DNA of 64,000 nt from SIG78 sp036677805. GTDB taxonomy: Bacteria > Verrucomicrobiota > Lentisphaeria > Victivallales > Victivallaceae. Below, in pieces: positions 9,407 through 19,099 of the stretch. The stretch lies in contig JAVBVS010000007.1 in NCBI GenBank assembly GCA_036677805.1, positions 1-64,000 of the forward strand, given 5' to 3'. The translations under genes were made by a program, and so were the position numbers. Within the stretch, counting starts at the first letter, position 1. Every line of letters starts with the position of its first letter. The notes beneath the pieces were generated by a model, which was not told the DNA's origin, did not search any database, and was given only the letters and a program-made list of their open reading frames with translations.

Positions 9407-11584
9407 ATGAAGATGGAGTATCGTTTGCAATTGCCGTCGGCGGAAATGGCGGAAGAGCCGTGGCCGATGGCACATTTTCCGGCCCGCTTTCAGGCGGTAA
9501 TTTTCCGCAATTGGAATCGGGCGCCGGCAGAATGCCTGGCCCGGGTGCTGGCAACCGCGGAGGCGGATGTTCACGCGGCGGCACGGGAGCTGGGACTGCG
9601 GGAATACGATCCGGCGAGATGTCGGCTCTGGCGCGAGCGCGGGTATTTGACGGTGATCCGCCAGAACTGGCATCTGCTGGACTATGCGCAACTGCTGGAT
9701 TTGCTGGAGTGGCCGGAAGAAAAACTTTACCGGGTGCTCATGGAGGAGGATTTCTTCTGGCACAAGCTCGGCGACCGCAAGCCGTTCTGCCCGAAGGTGG
9801 CGTGGCGGGAACTGACTCCGGCAGAGCGTTCCGCCACCGCCCGGCTGCGTGCGCTTCTCGCGCCGCTGATTGCGGAGCAGGGGGCGAAGGAATTCGATTT
9901 TTTGGCGGCGTATGAGGAAGCGTCTCCGGTTGCGGCGATGCCGCCGAAGCCCGGCGAACCGCTGCGGCTGATTTATTCCTATTGCGCGCCCTTCGGCGAC
10001 GTGCTGTTGCCTGGCGCGCCCGATCCTTTTCCGCCGGGATTGCTGGCGCAATACCGCGCCAGCGGCGTCAATGCCGTCTGGCTGCCGGTGCTGCTGTCCG
10101 ACCTGACGCCGTGGACCGGAGACGACGACTATTCGCAGGGGTGGGAACGGCGTCAGGCCGGATTGCGCCGTCTGACCGCCCGGCTGGGAGAATTCGGCAT
10201 CGGGCTTTTTCTGTATCTCAATGAACCCCGTGCGCTGCCGGAAGCGATTGCGGCACGCCATCCGGGGTGGGCGGGGACGCCGAATCCCGACGGCAGCGGC
10301 ACGCGGGCGGTATGCATCGGCAATCCCGAGGTATCCGGCGCGCTGCGTTCCGGCGTGGCCGCGTTGTGTCGCGCCGTACCGGAACTGGGCGGTATCTTGA
10401 GTATCACCATGAGCGAGAACCTGACCCATTGCCTTTCCAAAACCGCGGTGACCGATTGTCCCCGCTGCCGGAACTTGGAGAATCCGGCCGCGAATGTGAT
10501 CGCGGTCCTGAGCGCGATTTGCGACGGCATGCGCGATGCGCAAAGCCATGCCCGGTTGATTGCCTGGAGCTGGGCGTGGAGCCCGGAATGGGATACGCAG
10601 ATACTTGACGCCCTGCCGCGCGACATCGAACTGATGTGCGTGAGCGAAACCGGGCTGGAAACCGATTGCCGCGGCGTCAGAGGCCGGATTCTCGATTATT
10701 CGCTGGCCCATCCGGGGCCGGGCCCGGTGGCGTCACGGCTGTGGCAATATGCGCGCAACCAGGGGCGCCGGATAGTCGCCAAGTTGCAGTTGAATGCGAC
10801 CTGGGAGCTTTCGAGTCTGCCGTATGTGCCGGTGCCGCAGCTGGCGAAGCGCCATCTGGAGCATCTTGCCGAACTGGGGATCGGGGATTTCATGCTGAGC
10901 TGGACGCTGGGCGGCGCTCCGGGAGGCAATCTGCCGCTGGTTGATTGCACGGTGCGCGAATGGTGTGAGCGGCGGTTCGGCCGGCATCATGCCGCGGCGA
11001 TTGAAGCCGCATGCCGGAAGTTTTCGCAGGGGTTCGGACAATTTCCATTTGACGGGACAAGTTTGATCTACACCGGTCCTCAGAATTTCGGCTGCGCGAA
11101 TCTGCTTTATTCCCGGCCGACCGGCTGTCGGGCGACGATGGTGGGGTTCTGCTATGACGATCTGGCAAGCTGGAGCGGCGGCGGCCATTATCCGCCGGAA
11201 TTGCTCGAAACGGTGTTCATGGCAATGGCGGCCGACTGGAATGACGGCCTGGACATTCTCCGCGGGCTGTCAGCGGAGCTGACGGACAACCCGGCCTGCC
11301 GCGAGCTTGCGGCCATGGCGGAGGCCGGGTACTGCATGCTTCAAAGCAGCGCCAATCAGATCGCCTTCTGTCGCCGCCGCGATACGAACGACCGGATCGG
11401 TTGCGCGAAGCTGGCGGAAGCCGAAGGCGGACTTGCCCGGCGTCTGCTGGCGGTGCAGCGGTGCGATTCCCGTATCGGCTTCGAAGCGAGCAATCACTAT
11501 TTGTACCATGAAAACGAATTGCTGGAAAAAATCCTGCAATGCGACAAATTAACGGACCTCTTCAAACGACAACTCCAATGTTAA
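9407..11584 (+). CDS. Unknown large protein, TIM-barrel-glycosidase-like
   Basis: I do not recognise a named family for this 725-aa protein. The middle part (about 185-530) alternates hydrophobic strands and helices like a TIM barrel, with segments such as NAVWLPVLLSD, GIGLFLYLNEP and LIAWSWAWSPEWD. A CPRC pair near residue 359 recalls the Cys-rich loop of DUF4838-type GH20-like enzymes (compare CYCPEC in the gene at 12364). There is no signal peptide. It lies between the GntR regulator and the prepilin gene, so a role in glycan processing is a reasonable inference only. The preceding 195 bases (9212-9406) hold no clear promoter; a possible 62-codon frame there was rejected. Confidence 0.6.
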   Translation: MKMEYRLQLPSAEMAEEPWPMAHFPARFQAVIFRNWNRAPAECLARVLATAEADVHAAARELGLREYDPARCRLWRERGYLTVIRQNWHLLDYAQLLDLLEWPEEKLYRVLMEEDFFWHKLGDRKPFCPKVAWRELTPAERSATARLRALLAPLIAEQGAKEFDFLAAYEEASPVAAMPPKPGEPLRLIYSYCAPFGDVLLPGAPDPFPPGLLAQYRASGVNAVWLPVLLSDLTPWTGDDDYSQGWERRQAGLRRLTARLGEFGIGLFLYLNEPRALPEAIAARHPGWAGTPNPDGSGTRAVCIGNPEVSGALRSGVAALCRAVPELGGILSITMSENLTHCLSKTAVTDCPRCRNLENPAANVIAVLSAICDGMRDAQSHARLIAWSWAWSPEWDTQILDALPRDIELMCVSETGLETDCRGVRGRILDYSLAHPGPGPVASRLWQYARNQGRRIVAKLQLNATWELSSLPYVPVPQLAKRHLEHLAELGIGDFMLSWTLGGAPGGNLPLVDCTVREWCERRFGRHHAAAIEAACRKFSQGFGQFPFDGTSLIYTGPQNFGCANLLYSRPTGCRATMVGFCYDDLASWSGGGHYPPELLETVFMAMAADWNDGLDILRGLSAELTDNPACRELAAMAEAGYCMLQSSANQIAFCRRRDTNDRIGCAKLAEAEGGLARRLLAVQRCDSRIGFEASNHYLYHENELLEKILQCDKLTDLFKRQLQC

Positions 11585-11605
11585 CCCAGGGAAAGGAATG
11601 AAACC

Positions 11606-12340
<735 letters not shown>

Positions 12341-12363
12341 AAGATCATTGACAGGAAAAAATC

Positions 12364-15159
12364 ATGAAAAGAACAGTTTTATTCATGTCCGTGGCGGTCG
12401 TTCTGATGTCGTACGCGTCCATGTCATCGGCAGCCGCAGTGATCGCCGACGGTCAGAGTCAGTGGCGGATCGTCATGTCTGCCGCTTCCTCCGCCGAGGT
12501 CCGGCACGCCGCCGCCGAGTTGCAGAAAAATCTGCGGTTGAAAGCACCGGCGGCGGCGTTTGAAATCTCAGACCGCGCCGAAACCGTGGCGGATCATGCG
12601 ATCCGACTGGTGGCCGACGGCACAATGCCGAAAGAGGCGTGGCGGATTACCGCCGGAAGCGGCACCATCGTCATCGCCGGGGGCAGCCCGCGCGGTGTGC
12701 TGAACGGGGTGTATGAATTTCTGGAACGCTTCGTCGGCTGCCGTCGGTACGGTCTGGAGATGCGGCGGCTGCCGACGTCCGGCGATCTTGTCATTGCGGA
12801 CGGTCTTGATGTTGCCGGACGTCCGGCGTTTCTGTACCGCGACATTTACTATCTGAGCACCGGGATTCCCCGCGATGCCTATTATGATTCCAGGGCCTGG
12901 AATAAACTGTTTTCTTACGATGCGCCGGCAAAATACGGTTTTTCCGAAATGACCGGAAGTCCGTCCGGCGGGCACACGTATCTGGCCTATGCCGCCGATT
13001 TTCCCGAAGATATTTCCTGGATGGCGCCGAACGGCAACCGTTCCCGGGTCACCGTGACCACCGGCGGACAGATTTGTTATTCGCATCCGGAAGTGCGCCG
13101 TCGTTTTGCGGAAAAGTTGCGCGGCTACATCAAGGCGGATCGCGCGGCCTGCGATAAGGACGGGAAGCCTTATCCGGTAATTTACGCGGTTAACGCCAAT
13201 GATTGCGGTGCGCTCTGTTACTGTCCGGAATGCCGTGCGCTGGCCGAAAAATACAATCCATCCGGGATGGTGATTGATTTCACCAATGCCGTGGCCGCGG
13301 CGATTGCCGAAGAATATCCGGATGTGCTGGTAATGATGTTCGCCTACAAGGAGGCCGCCGCGCCGCCGCGCGGCATCCGGGCCCGCGACAATGTGATGGT
13401 GCAAATGGCTCTGATGGATGTCGAATTCAGCGGCGCGGAAAATCGCGATATTCTGCGTCCGGCGGCGCATTCGCACAACAGTCAATTTGTGAAGATGCTG
13501 GATGAGTGGCGGAAAAGCGCGGCGAATCTGGCTTTGTGGGATTATTGGCGGCTCTATTACGACTTGTACCCGACGCCGTATTCGATCGTCGGGAATCTGC
13601 CCGGCCAGATTCGGCTTTATCGCGAATGCGGCATCAAACAGGTGTTCGTTGAATTTCCGCTGATGGTCAAACCCGGGATTCAGTGTCCGAACAGTTTTAT
13701 CGATCTCACGGTTTACGCCGGCGCCAAACTGCTGGACAATCCCGATCTCGATTATCCGGCGTTGATCGGGGATTTTATGGCGGGAGTTTACGGCAAGGGT
13801 GCGCCGTTCATGCTGGAATATTTGAATTATCTGGAAAAACGGATGCTTGAGGAGCCCGATTACATGAGCCGCAAAGGCGCTCCGTCGCGGCGTTACCTTG
13901 ATGCCGAATTCTTTCGCCGCGCCAATGAACTGCTTGATGCGGCCGAAAACGCCGCTGCGGCGGCGGGCGAACATGATGCGGTTGTCAATATCAATCAGGA
14001 ACGGCTGCCGGTCGATCTGGCTTACATCAATCTGATGAATTCGAGTTTGTCCGGCAATCCGCTCGGGGTGAAGCGTCAAGCGTTGTGGGCACGCATTGAG
14101 CGCAATATGAAACAATTCACGGAAAAATATTATACTTCCGACTATGCGGCGGAAACGCTTCCGAAAACGCTTGCCTATTACCGCAGCAAACTTGAGCGGC
14201 CGCCGCTGCCGCCGGAGTTCGCGGGACGGAAGGTGCTCGATTTCACCTGGTCCGATTTCCGGGGCAATCAGGTTGCGGATTCAGAGGCGCCGGGGGAGCG
14301 AGCATGTACGGTTTACGAACAATATTTTTCAGGTAAGGAGCCATTGCATGGCAAGCCGTTCGAGCTTGGAATCTATGCCGAAAATGCCGACCCGAAGGAT
14401 GTATTGCGCTATCAGATCGAACCGTCGGAAGTGCCCGCCGATGAAAAATATCACTTCTATTATGTCGGGCGCTGCCGGATTCCGCAGAATGCGATCATCT
14501 GGCTGCATTGGACCTGGCTTCTCAGTATGCCGTTGCGGGATGTATACGATCCTGCCGACGTCAATGCCCAATACGATATTTTCGTTCAGTTGAAATTGCA
14601 GGGACCGGCCTATGTCAAAGGTTCGACCGCCGCCAATGACGCACGGCTGGGCCGGATCGTCTGTGAAAAAGTCACCGGCAATGAAGCGGCGCCGGCGCCT
14701 GCGGAATTGTCGAATCGTGCCGTAGTGAAGGTGATTCCGGCGGAGAACTTCACCTATCACGTCGCCAGGGTGCCCGATGACGGTGCTTTGAACCGCACCG
14801 CGGTCAAGCCGGTCGAGGATAAAATCGCCGATATGCACGCCCAATTGCCCGGGTTCGGGTTGATTGATCCGGCGACCGGGGCGCGTCCGATCACCCGGCA
14901 AATTTTCCGGAAGGAACTTCAAACCGATGGCAAATTCCATCTCTACAAGCTCGGAACCGCCAAACTGACGCCGACGATGCAGCTCTGGGGACATTTCAGC
15001 TGGGCGATGTGCGCCCTGCTCAAAGACAGTTACGATCCGGCGCAACCGGATGCCGAATATGATTTTTTCATTTCGCTGAAGGTGACCGGCCCGGCCTACA
15101 TCGACGGCGATACGCGGGAGAATAAATTTTTGGTCGATGCGCTGTATCTCGTGCGCTGA
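12364..15159 (+). CDS. Secreted DUF4838 (GH20-like) glycoside hydrolase
   Basis: This 931-aa protein starts with a Sec signal peptide (MKRTVLFMSVAVVLMSYASMSSA; cut expected after SSA). Residues about 25-150 form a GH67/GH20-like N-terminal alpha/beta domain (AAAELQKNL, GVLNGVYEFLERFVGCRRYG). A DUF4838 TIM barrel follows at about 210-480, with DCGALCYCPECRALAEKYN and ALWDYWRLYYD. The C-terminal 300 residues contain two related beta-rich modules (compare EKYHFYYVGRCRI with GKFHLYKLGTAKL), suggesting a duplicated carbohydrate-binding-like domain. It should act outside the cytoplasm on a glycan that cannot be named from sequence. An intrinsic terminator follows directly. Confidence 0.85.
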   Translation: MKRTVLFMSVAVVLMSYASMSSAAAVIADGQSQWRIVMSAASSAEVRHAAAELQKNLRLKAPAAAFEISDRAETVADHAIRLVADGTMPKEAWRITAGSGTIVIAGGSPRGVLNGVYEFLERFVGCRRYGLEMRRLPTSGDLVIADGLDVAGRPAFLYRDIYYLSTGIPRDAYYDSRAWNKLFSYDAPAKYGFSEMTGSPSGGHTYLAYAADFPEDISWMAPNGNRSRVTVTTGGQICYSHPEVRRRFAEKLRGYIKADRAACDKDGKPYPVIYAVNANDCGALCYCPECRALAEKYNPSGMVIDFTNAVAAAIAEEYPDVLVMMFAYKEAAAPPRGIRARDNVMVQMALMDVEFSGAENRDILRPAAHSHNSQFVKMLDEWRKSAANLALWDYWRLYYDLYPTPYSIVGNLPGQIRLYRECGIKQVFVEFPLMVKPGIQCPNSFIDLTVYAGAKLLDNPDLDYPALIGDFMAGVYGKGAPFMLEYLNYLEKRMLEEPDYMSRKGAPSRRYLDAEFFRRANELLDAAENAAAAAGEHDAVVNINQERLPVDLAYINLMNSSLSGNPLGVKRQALWARIERNMKQFTEKYYTSDYAAETLPKTLAYYRSKLERPPLPPEFAGRKVLDFTWSDFRGNQVADSEAPGERACTVYEQYFSGKEPLHGKPFELGIYAENADPKDVLRYQIEPSEVPADEKYHFYYVGRCRIPQNAIIWLHWTWLLSMPLRDVYDPADVNAQYDIFVQLKLQGPAYVKGSTAANDARLGRIVCEKVTGNEAAPAPAELSNRAVVKVIPAENFTYHVARVPDDGALNRTAVKPVEDKIADMHAQLPGFGLIDPATGARPITRQIFRKELQTDGKFHLYKLGTAKLTPTMQLWGHFSWAMCALLKDSYDPAQPDAEYDFFISLKVTGPAYIDGDTRENKFLVDALYLVR

Positions 15160-15170
15160 ACCGGAGCCGA

Positions 15171-15202
15171 AAACGCGGCCGGGAAACCGGTCGCGTTTTT
15201 TT
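15171..15202 (+). terminator. Rho-independent terminator after the DUF4838 gene
   Basis: A 12-bp stem with one G-T pair (arms 15171-15182 and 15187-15198) and a short GAAA-type loop is followed by an uninterrupted T-run. Confidence 0.8.
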
Positions 15203-15283
15203 GTCGGTGGAGCCGTTGCGCAAAGCGATTTCCGGTATGCGGACAAAGCGCAGCGGCGGCCCCAAAAACGCCGTTTCCTGAAC

Positions 15284-15312
15284 TTGCAATGTTTTCATGA
15301 CCGTGGTATAGT
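15284..15312 (+). promoter_or_regulatory. Promoter of the acyl-chain biosynthesis cluster
   Basis: TTGCAA (15284-15289) and TATAGT (15307-15312) are spaced by 17 bp. It lies 80 bases after the previous terminator and 46 bases before the first carrier-protein start, so the cluster forms an independent transcription unit. Confidence 0.65.
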
Positions 15313-15358
15313 ATTCCACCATGGAAGAGTGTATGGCGGAGTTCAAGGAGGTCTGGCG

Positions 15359-15628
15359 GTGGGTGTGGATAAAACGGCGTTTCGGCGGGAATTCAAGCAG
15401 AATCTGATCGAATGGCTGAAGCTGGAAGACAAGACGCCCGGCGACATCGTCGATGAGGAGCCGTTGTTCGGCGAAGGGTTGGGGCTGGATTCGCTCGATG
15501 CGGTGGAGATCGTGGTGATGCTGCAGCGCAAATACGGCATTCCCCAGCGCGAGGTCGACCGCAACCGGGAAATTTTCGCCACCTTCGCTGCGCTCAGCGA
15601 CTTCGTCGAGGCGCGGAGCGCAAATTAA
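15359..15628 (+). CDS. Acyl carrier protein 1
   Basis: An 89-aa acidic carrier protein with the phosphopantetheine motif GLDSLD; Ser45 is the attachment site. The GTG start at 15359 is chosen because a strong AAGGAGG (15345-15351) lies 7 bases upstream and the length fits the family. The open frame running further back to 15137 is non-coding. It is the first gene of the cluster and is followed directly by the ketosynthase (stop TAA, then ATG). It should carry the growing or starter acyl chain as a thioester in the cytoplasm. Confidence 0.88.
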   Translation: MGVDKTAFRREFKQNLIEWLKLEDKTPGDIVDEEPLFGEGLGLDSLDAVEIVVMLQRKYGIPQREVDRNREIFATFAALSDFVEARSAN

Positions 15629-16840
15629 ATGACGCGAAACGAAGCGGAACGGAGTGCGCCGGTCGGCGTGAGCGGTATGGGCGCGGTTTCGGCCCTCGGC
15701 GTCGGACTGGCTGCGACGGTGTCCGGACTCTATGCCGAGCCGTGCTGTCCGGCGCTTCCAAGCCGGTTCTCCACTATGCTTTCGACTCCGGTCTTCGAAG
15801 TGCCCGGACTGGCGGCGACGCCGGATCACCCGGGCGGGTTGACCGACCAAATGCTGCTGCTGGCGCTGGACGAAGCGCTGGCTCAGGCCGGGCTCGATCC
15901 GGCGGCGCTGCGGGGCAAGGCGGTCGGGGTCTGCATCGGGACCACCGTCGCCTGCCAGCTCAATCATATTCCCTTCTACGCCGAACTTCGCACCGGCGTC
16001 AGACCCGATCCCAAGCCGTTGCGCAACTATGTCGACGGCCTGCCCGCCGAATGGCTGCGGCGCGAACTCGGATTGCGCGGTCCGGCGCTTACGGTTTCCA
16101 ATGCCTGCACTTCGGGCGCGGACGCCATCGGCATCGCGCTGTGGTGGATTCGCCGCGGCCTCTGCGATATCGCCATCGCCGGCGGCGCCGACGAGATGAA
16201 TCAGGTTCCCTACGACGGCTTCAACGCGCTCGGCGTATGCAGCAGCGAGCGCTGCCGCCCTTTCGACGTGCGTCGCGCCGGACTGAATCTGGGCGAGGGC
16301 GCCGGCGTGGTGATCCTCGAATCGAAAACGCATGGCCTGCGGCGCAATGCGCCGTGCCGTTGGGAGGCCGCGGGCTTCGGCAAGGCGGGCGACGCTTTTC
16401 ACATCACCCAGCCCGCGCCGGACGGAGCGGGGCTTGAGCAGGCGGTCCGGCTGGCGCTGGATGACGCTGGGATGCCGCCGGAAGCGATTGCGTTTGTCAA
16501 CGCCCACGGCACCGGAACCGAGGCCAACGACCGGGTGGAAGCGGCGACGCTGCTGCGCTTGTTCGGACCGGAGCTGGCTTATATGTCGACCAAGGGCAAA
16601 ACCGGCCATACGCTGGGGGCGGCGGGGGCGCTGGAATTCATTTTTACCGCATTGATGCTGGAGCGGCGGACGGCTTGCGCCAGCGCCGGATATGAGCTGG
16701 CCTCCGCGGACATTCCGCTGGCGCCGCTCAGTGCGGACTGCAAGCTCGACCGGTTCGGCGCGCTTTCGACTTCACTGGCGTTCGGCGGTTCCAACACTGC
16801 GCTGGCGGTGCGTTTGCTGCCGCAAGGATGGGCCGACTGA
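15629..16840 (+). CDS. Beta-ketoacyl-ACP synthase (FabF/KS-alpha type)
   Basis: A 403-aa condensing enzyme with an intact Cys-His-His triad: Cys160 in VSNACTSGAD, His293 in NAHGTGTEAN and His327 in TKGKTGHTLGAAGA. It joins an acyl thioester to malonyl-ACP to extend the chain by two carbons. The stop overlaps the next start by one base (TGATG). The half-size KS-like protein encoded next lacks the active-site Cys, so this protein is probably the catalytic half of a heteromeric KS/chain-length-factor pair, as in type II polyketide and aryl polyene systems. A housekeeping FabF role is less likely given the neighbours. Confidence 0.9.
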   Translation: MTRNEAERSAPVGVSGMGAVSALGVGLAATVSGLYAEPCCPALPSRFSTMLSTPVFEVPGLAATPDHPGGLTDQMLLLALDEALAQAGLDPAALRGKAVGVCIGTTVACQLNHIPFYAELRTGVRPDPKPLRNYVDGLPAEWLRRELGLRGPALTVSNACTSGADAIGIALWWIRRGLCDIAIAGGADEMNQVPYDGFNALGVCSSERCRPFDVRRAGLNLGEGAGVVILESKTHGLRRNAPCRWEAAGFGKAGDAFHITQPAPDGAGLEQAVRLALDDAGMPPEAIAFVNAHGTGTEANDRVEAATLLRLFGPELAYMSTKGKTGHTLGAAGALEFIFTALMLERRTACASAGYELASADIPLAPLSADCKLDRFGALSTSLAFGGSNTALAVRLLPQGWAD

Positions 16841-17553
16841 TGTATCTGCTCGGCGCCAAACTGCTGGCTTCGCGGCCGTTGCCGGGGGCGGAGGTGTTTA
16901 CTCCCGGGTTGCACAAATTTTTCCGCGACTCCTGCGGGCTGCGGCGGGCCGACCGCTATACCGCGCTGGCGGTGGCCGCCAGTTTGAGACTGGCCGAGGA
17001 GTGCGCGCTGCCGCCGCCGTGGAATGATGCAACGGCGCTGTTGACGGCGACCGCGTTCGGCCCCCACCGGACGACCTTTGCGACGCTGGACGATATCCTC
17101 GATTATCCCGAGGATCAGATTTTGCCGACCAGATTTTCACACTCGGTGCACAATGCCGCGGCCAGTTATGTGAGCACGGTTTTGGGGTTGAAAGGCGCGG
17201 TTTTCGCCTTGAACGGCTTTGAAAACGTCCTGTACGAAACTTTGCAACTGGCCGAAACCATGCTGTCCGGCGGCCTCGCGCGCCGGGTGCTGGTGCTGGG
17301 AGTGGAGGAAAATGCGCTGCTGACGGAGCAGGTCCCGCGGTTCTACCCGGAACGCTTTCGCGACGGGGCAGACGAAGGCGCGCTGGCTTTGCTGCTGAGC
17401 GCCGATCCCGCGGACAATCGGCGGGGGCAACTGGTCATGATGCTTGAAAACGACCGCCGGGTGACGGATAAGATGTTTTATTTCGGCGGCGATTCCGCGG
17501 TCTGGCAGGCGCTGGCCGAGGCCGGGCCGGACAGTGTGACCGAATGGCGGTAA
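16840..17553 (+). CDS. Beta-ketoacyl synthase chain-length-factor-like protein, half length
   Basis: A 237-aa protein matching the N-terminal KS-like domain of chain-length factors (PF13723 type). It has the family hallmark LPTRFSHSVHNAAASY (96-111). Where a ketosynthase would have its active-site Cys it reads ALNGFEN (about 123-129), so it cannot condense by itself. Only the N-terminal thiolase half is present. The ATG at 16840 overlaps the upstream stop; an ATG at 16828 adds four residues. It probably pairs with the upstream ketosynthase and sets chain length or starter choice. Confidence 0.78.
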   Translation: MYLLGAKLLASRPLPGAEVFTPGLHKFFRDSCGLRRADRYTALAVAASLRLAEECALPPPWNDATALLTATAFGPHRTTFATLDDILDYPEDQILPTRFSHSVHNAAASYVSTVLGLKGAVFALNGFENVLYETLQLAETMLSGGLARRVLVLGVEENALLTEQVPRFYPERFRDGADEGALALLLSADPADNRRGQLVMMLENDRRVTDKMFYFGGDSAVWQALAEAGPDSVTEWR

Positions 17554-17576
17554 TTCCGGAAAAGGAACGACAAGTT

Positions 17577-17825
17577 ATGGATTACGAAACGATTTTGAAG
17601 ACATTGTGCGATGAAATCGCGGTGATCACCGGATTGGATCCGGCGGCGGTGGTTCCCGAGGCGCCGCTGGGCGACAACCGGATCGACTCGATGGGCTTCA
17701 TCGCGCTTCTGGTCGCCATCCGGAAATACTGGCGGCTGGATTTCGTCAGCGGCGGACTGACCGCCGCCGACAGCGCATCGGCGGCGGCTCTGGCGCACCG
17801 GATTGTGCTGGAGCTGGCGCGGTAA
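17577..17825 (+). CDS. Acyl carrier protein 2
   Basis: An 82-aa carrier protein with the attachment motif NRIDSMGF (Ser38). The ATG at 17577 is 9 bases after an AAGGAA site (17562-17567); an upstream in-frame ATG at 17544 is less likely because it overlaps the previous gene and lacks this spacing. It differs from the first carrier protein, with less acidic helix II surroundings and a DSM instead of DSL motif. The two carriers may serve different steps, for example starter loading and elongation, as in aryl polyene clusters. Confidence 0.83.
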   Translation: MDYETILKTLCDEIAVITGLDPAAVVPEAPLGDNRIDSMGFIALLVAIRKYWRLDFVSGGLTAADSASAAALAHRIVLELAR

Positions 17826-17839
17826 CCTCGGAGGAGGGC

Positions 17840-19099
17840 GTGAAAAGTTATCTCAACGGTATGGATCATGCCGCCGCCGGATTGGCCGCGGCCTGCCGGC
17901 ATACGCCGGGCCGGAGCAACCATTTCGTGCTGACGCTGGAATTTGGCGGCGCGGTTCAGCCGGCATGGCTGCGGGAACGGCTCGAGGCGTTGCCGGAAAT
18001 GGTTTTGCGCCTGCTGGCCGGACGTACCTGCCGGGGCATCAATCTGGCGCCGTGGTGGCGGCCGGGCGTGCCGCAGCCGGTACCGCTGGACTGGCAGCCG
18101 GCGGCGGATGACGCCTGGCGGCGGTTTGCCGATCTGCCGCTGCCGGAACATTGCGCGCTGGCGGTGCGGGGGGTGACGTCCCGGGATGGACGGAGCATTG
18201 TTTTTTTCAAATTCAGCCACCGTTTGTTCGATGGAGCGGGGGCGGAGCGGCTGTTGCGATTGATTCTGACCGGCGCGATGCCGCCGGTCTGGGCGCATCC
18301 GGGGATGCCCTCTCCGGCGCTGAATGACTGGACACGCCAGTTTCAGGCCGGAAAGCGGCTGAACCGGCTGTTGCGGGCGATCGGTTCCGCCGGCGTGATT
18401 CTGGATCGTCCCGCCACCGGAACCGCGCGTTCCGGTGGGCGGATGCGGTTGAAAACCGTGACGCTGGCTCCGGTCAGGAACTTGAGCGAGCGCGAGGCCG
18501 GGCCTTTTATGTTCGGCTGTTATGCGATGGCGCTGAGTGCGCGGGCGGTCGCCCGGTGGACCGAAAATCGCCGCTTCAATGGCGGCAGCCGTCTGGTGAT
18601 GCCGGTTTCATTGGATTTGCGCCAGCGCGCGGCGGCCGAAGAGGCGATTTTTTTCAACCAGTGGGGCATTCTGCCGCTGGAGTGGGATGTCCTGGCGATT
18701 CATGACCGCGCATGGTGGATCGACGCAACCCGGCGTCAGGTTGCAGCGGCGCTGGCAACGGGAGTGCCGGGCGATTTCCAGCTGGCCAATCTGCCGATGC
18801 GGATTCTCCCGGAACGGGCGATCGGCTGGCTCGGACAGCATTGTTTTCAACGCGGCGCGGGGACGCTGATGTTCTCTTTTCTGGCGCAGGCCGATTTGCC
18901 GGAGCAATTCCATGGCGTCGATATTGTCAATTTTTACCATGCGCCGCTGATGCCGCCGGCTCCGACGTGCGGGCTTTTTCTGAATTGCTGGCGCGACCGG
19001 CTCAATCTGGTCGTCTGCTGGCGCGAGGGCGGACTGGAGGATGATGGTGAGGCCGAAGCGTTGCTGGCGCTGGTGGCGGAGGAGCTGACCGGAGTATGA
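17840..19099 (+). CDS. Condensation-domain/CAT-superfamily acyltransferase
   Basis: A 419-aa protein with a SHRLFDGAG element (126-134) equivalent to the HHxxxDG motif of condensation domains and WS/DGAT acyltransferases. The second, catalytic His (127) and the Asp-Gly are kept; the first His is Ser. Such enzymes move an acyl group from a carrier protein or CoA to an alcohol or amine, so this is the likely off-loading step of the cluster. The acceptor is unknown. The GTG start at 17840 follows a GGAGG, and the stop overlaps the ligase start (ATGA). Confidence 0.68.
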   Translation: MKSYLNGMDHAAAGLAAACRHTPGRSNHFVLTLEFGGAVQPAWLRERLEALPEMVLRLLAGRTCRGINLAPWWRPGVPQPVPLDWQPAADDAWRRFADLPLPEHCALAVRGVTSRDGRSIVFFKFSHRLFDGAGAERLLRLILTGAMPPVWAHPGMPSPALNDWTRQFQAGKRLNRLLRAIGSAGVILDRPATGTARSGGRMRLKTVTLAPVRNLSEREAGPFMFGCYAMALSARAVARWTENRRFNGGSRLVMPVSLDLRQRAAAEEAIFFNQWGILPLEWDVLAIHDRAWWIDATRRQVAAALATGVPGDFQLANLPMRILPERAIGWLGQHCFQRGAGTLMFSFLAQADLPEQFHGVDIVNFYHAPLMPPAPTCGLFLNCWRDRLNLVVCWREGGLEDDGEAEALLALVAEELTGV

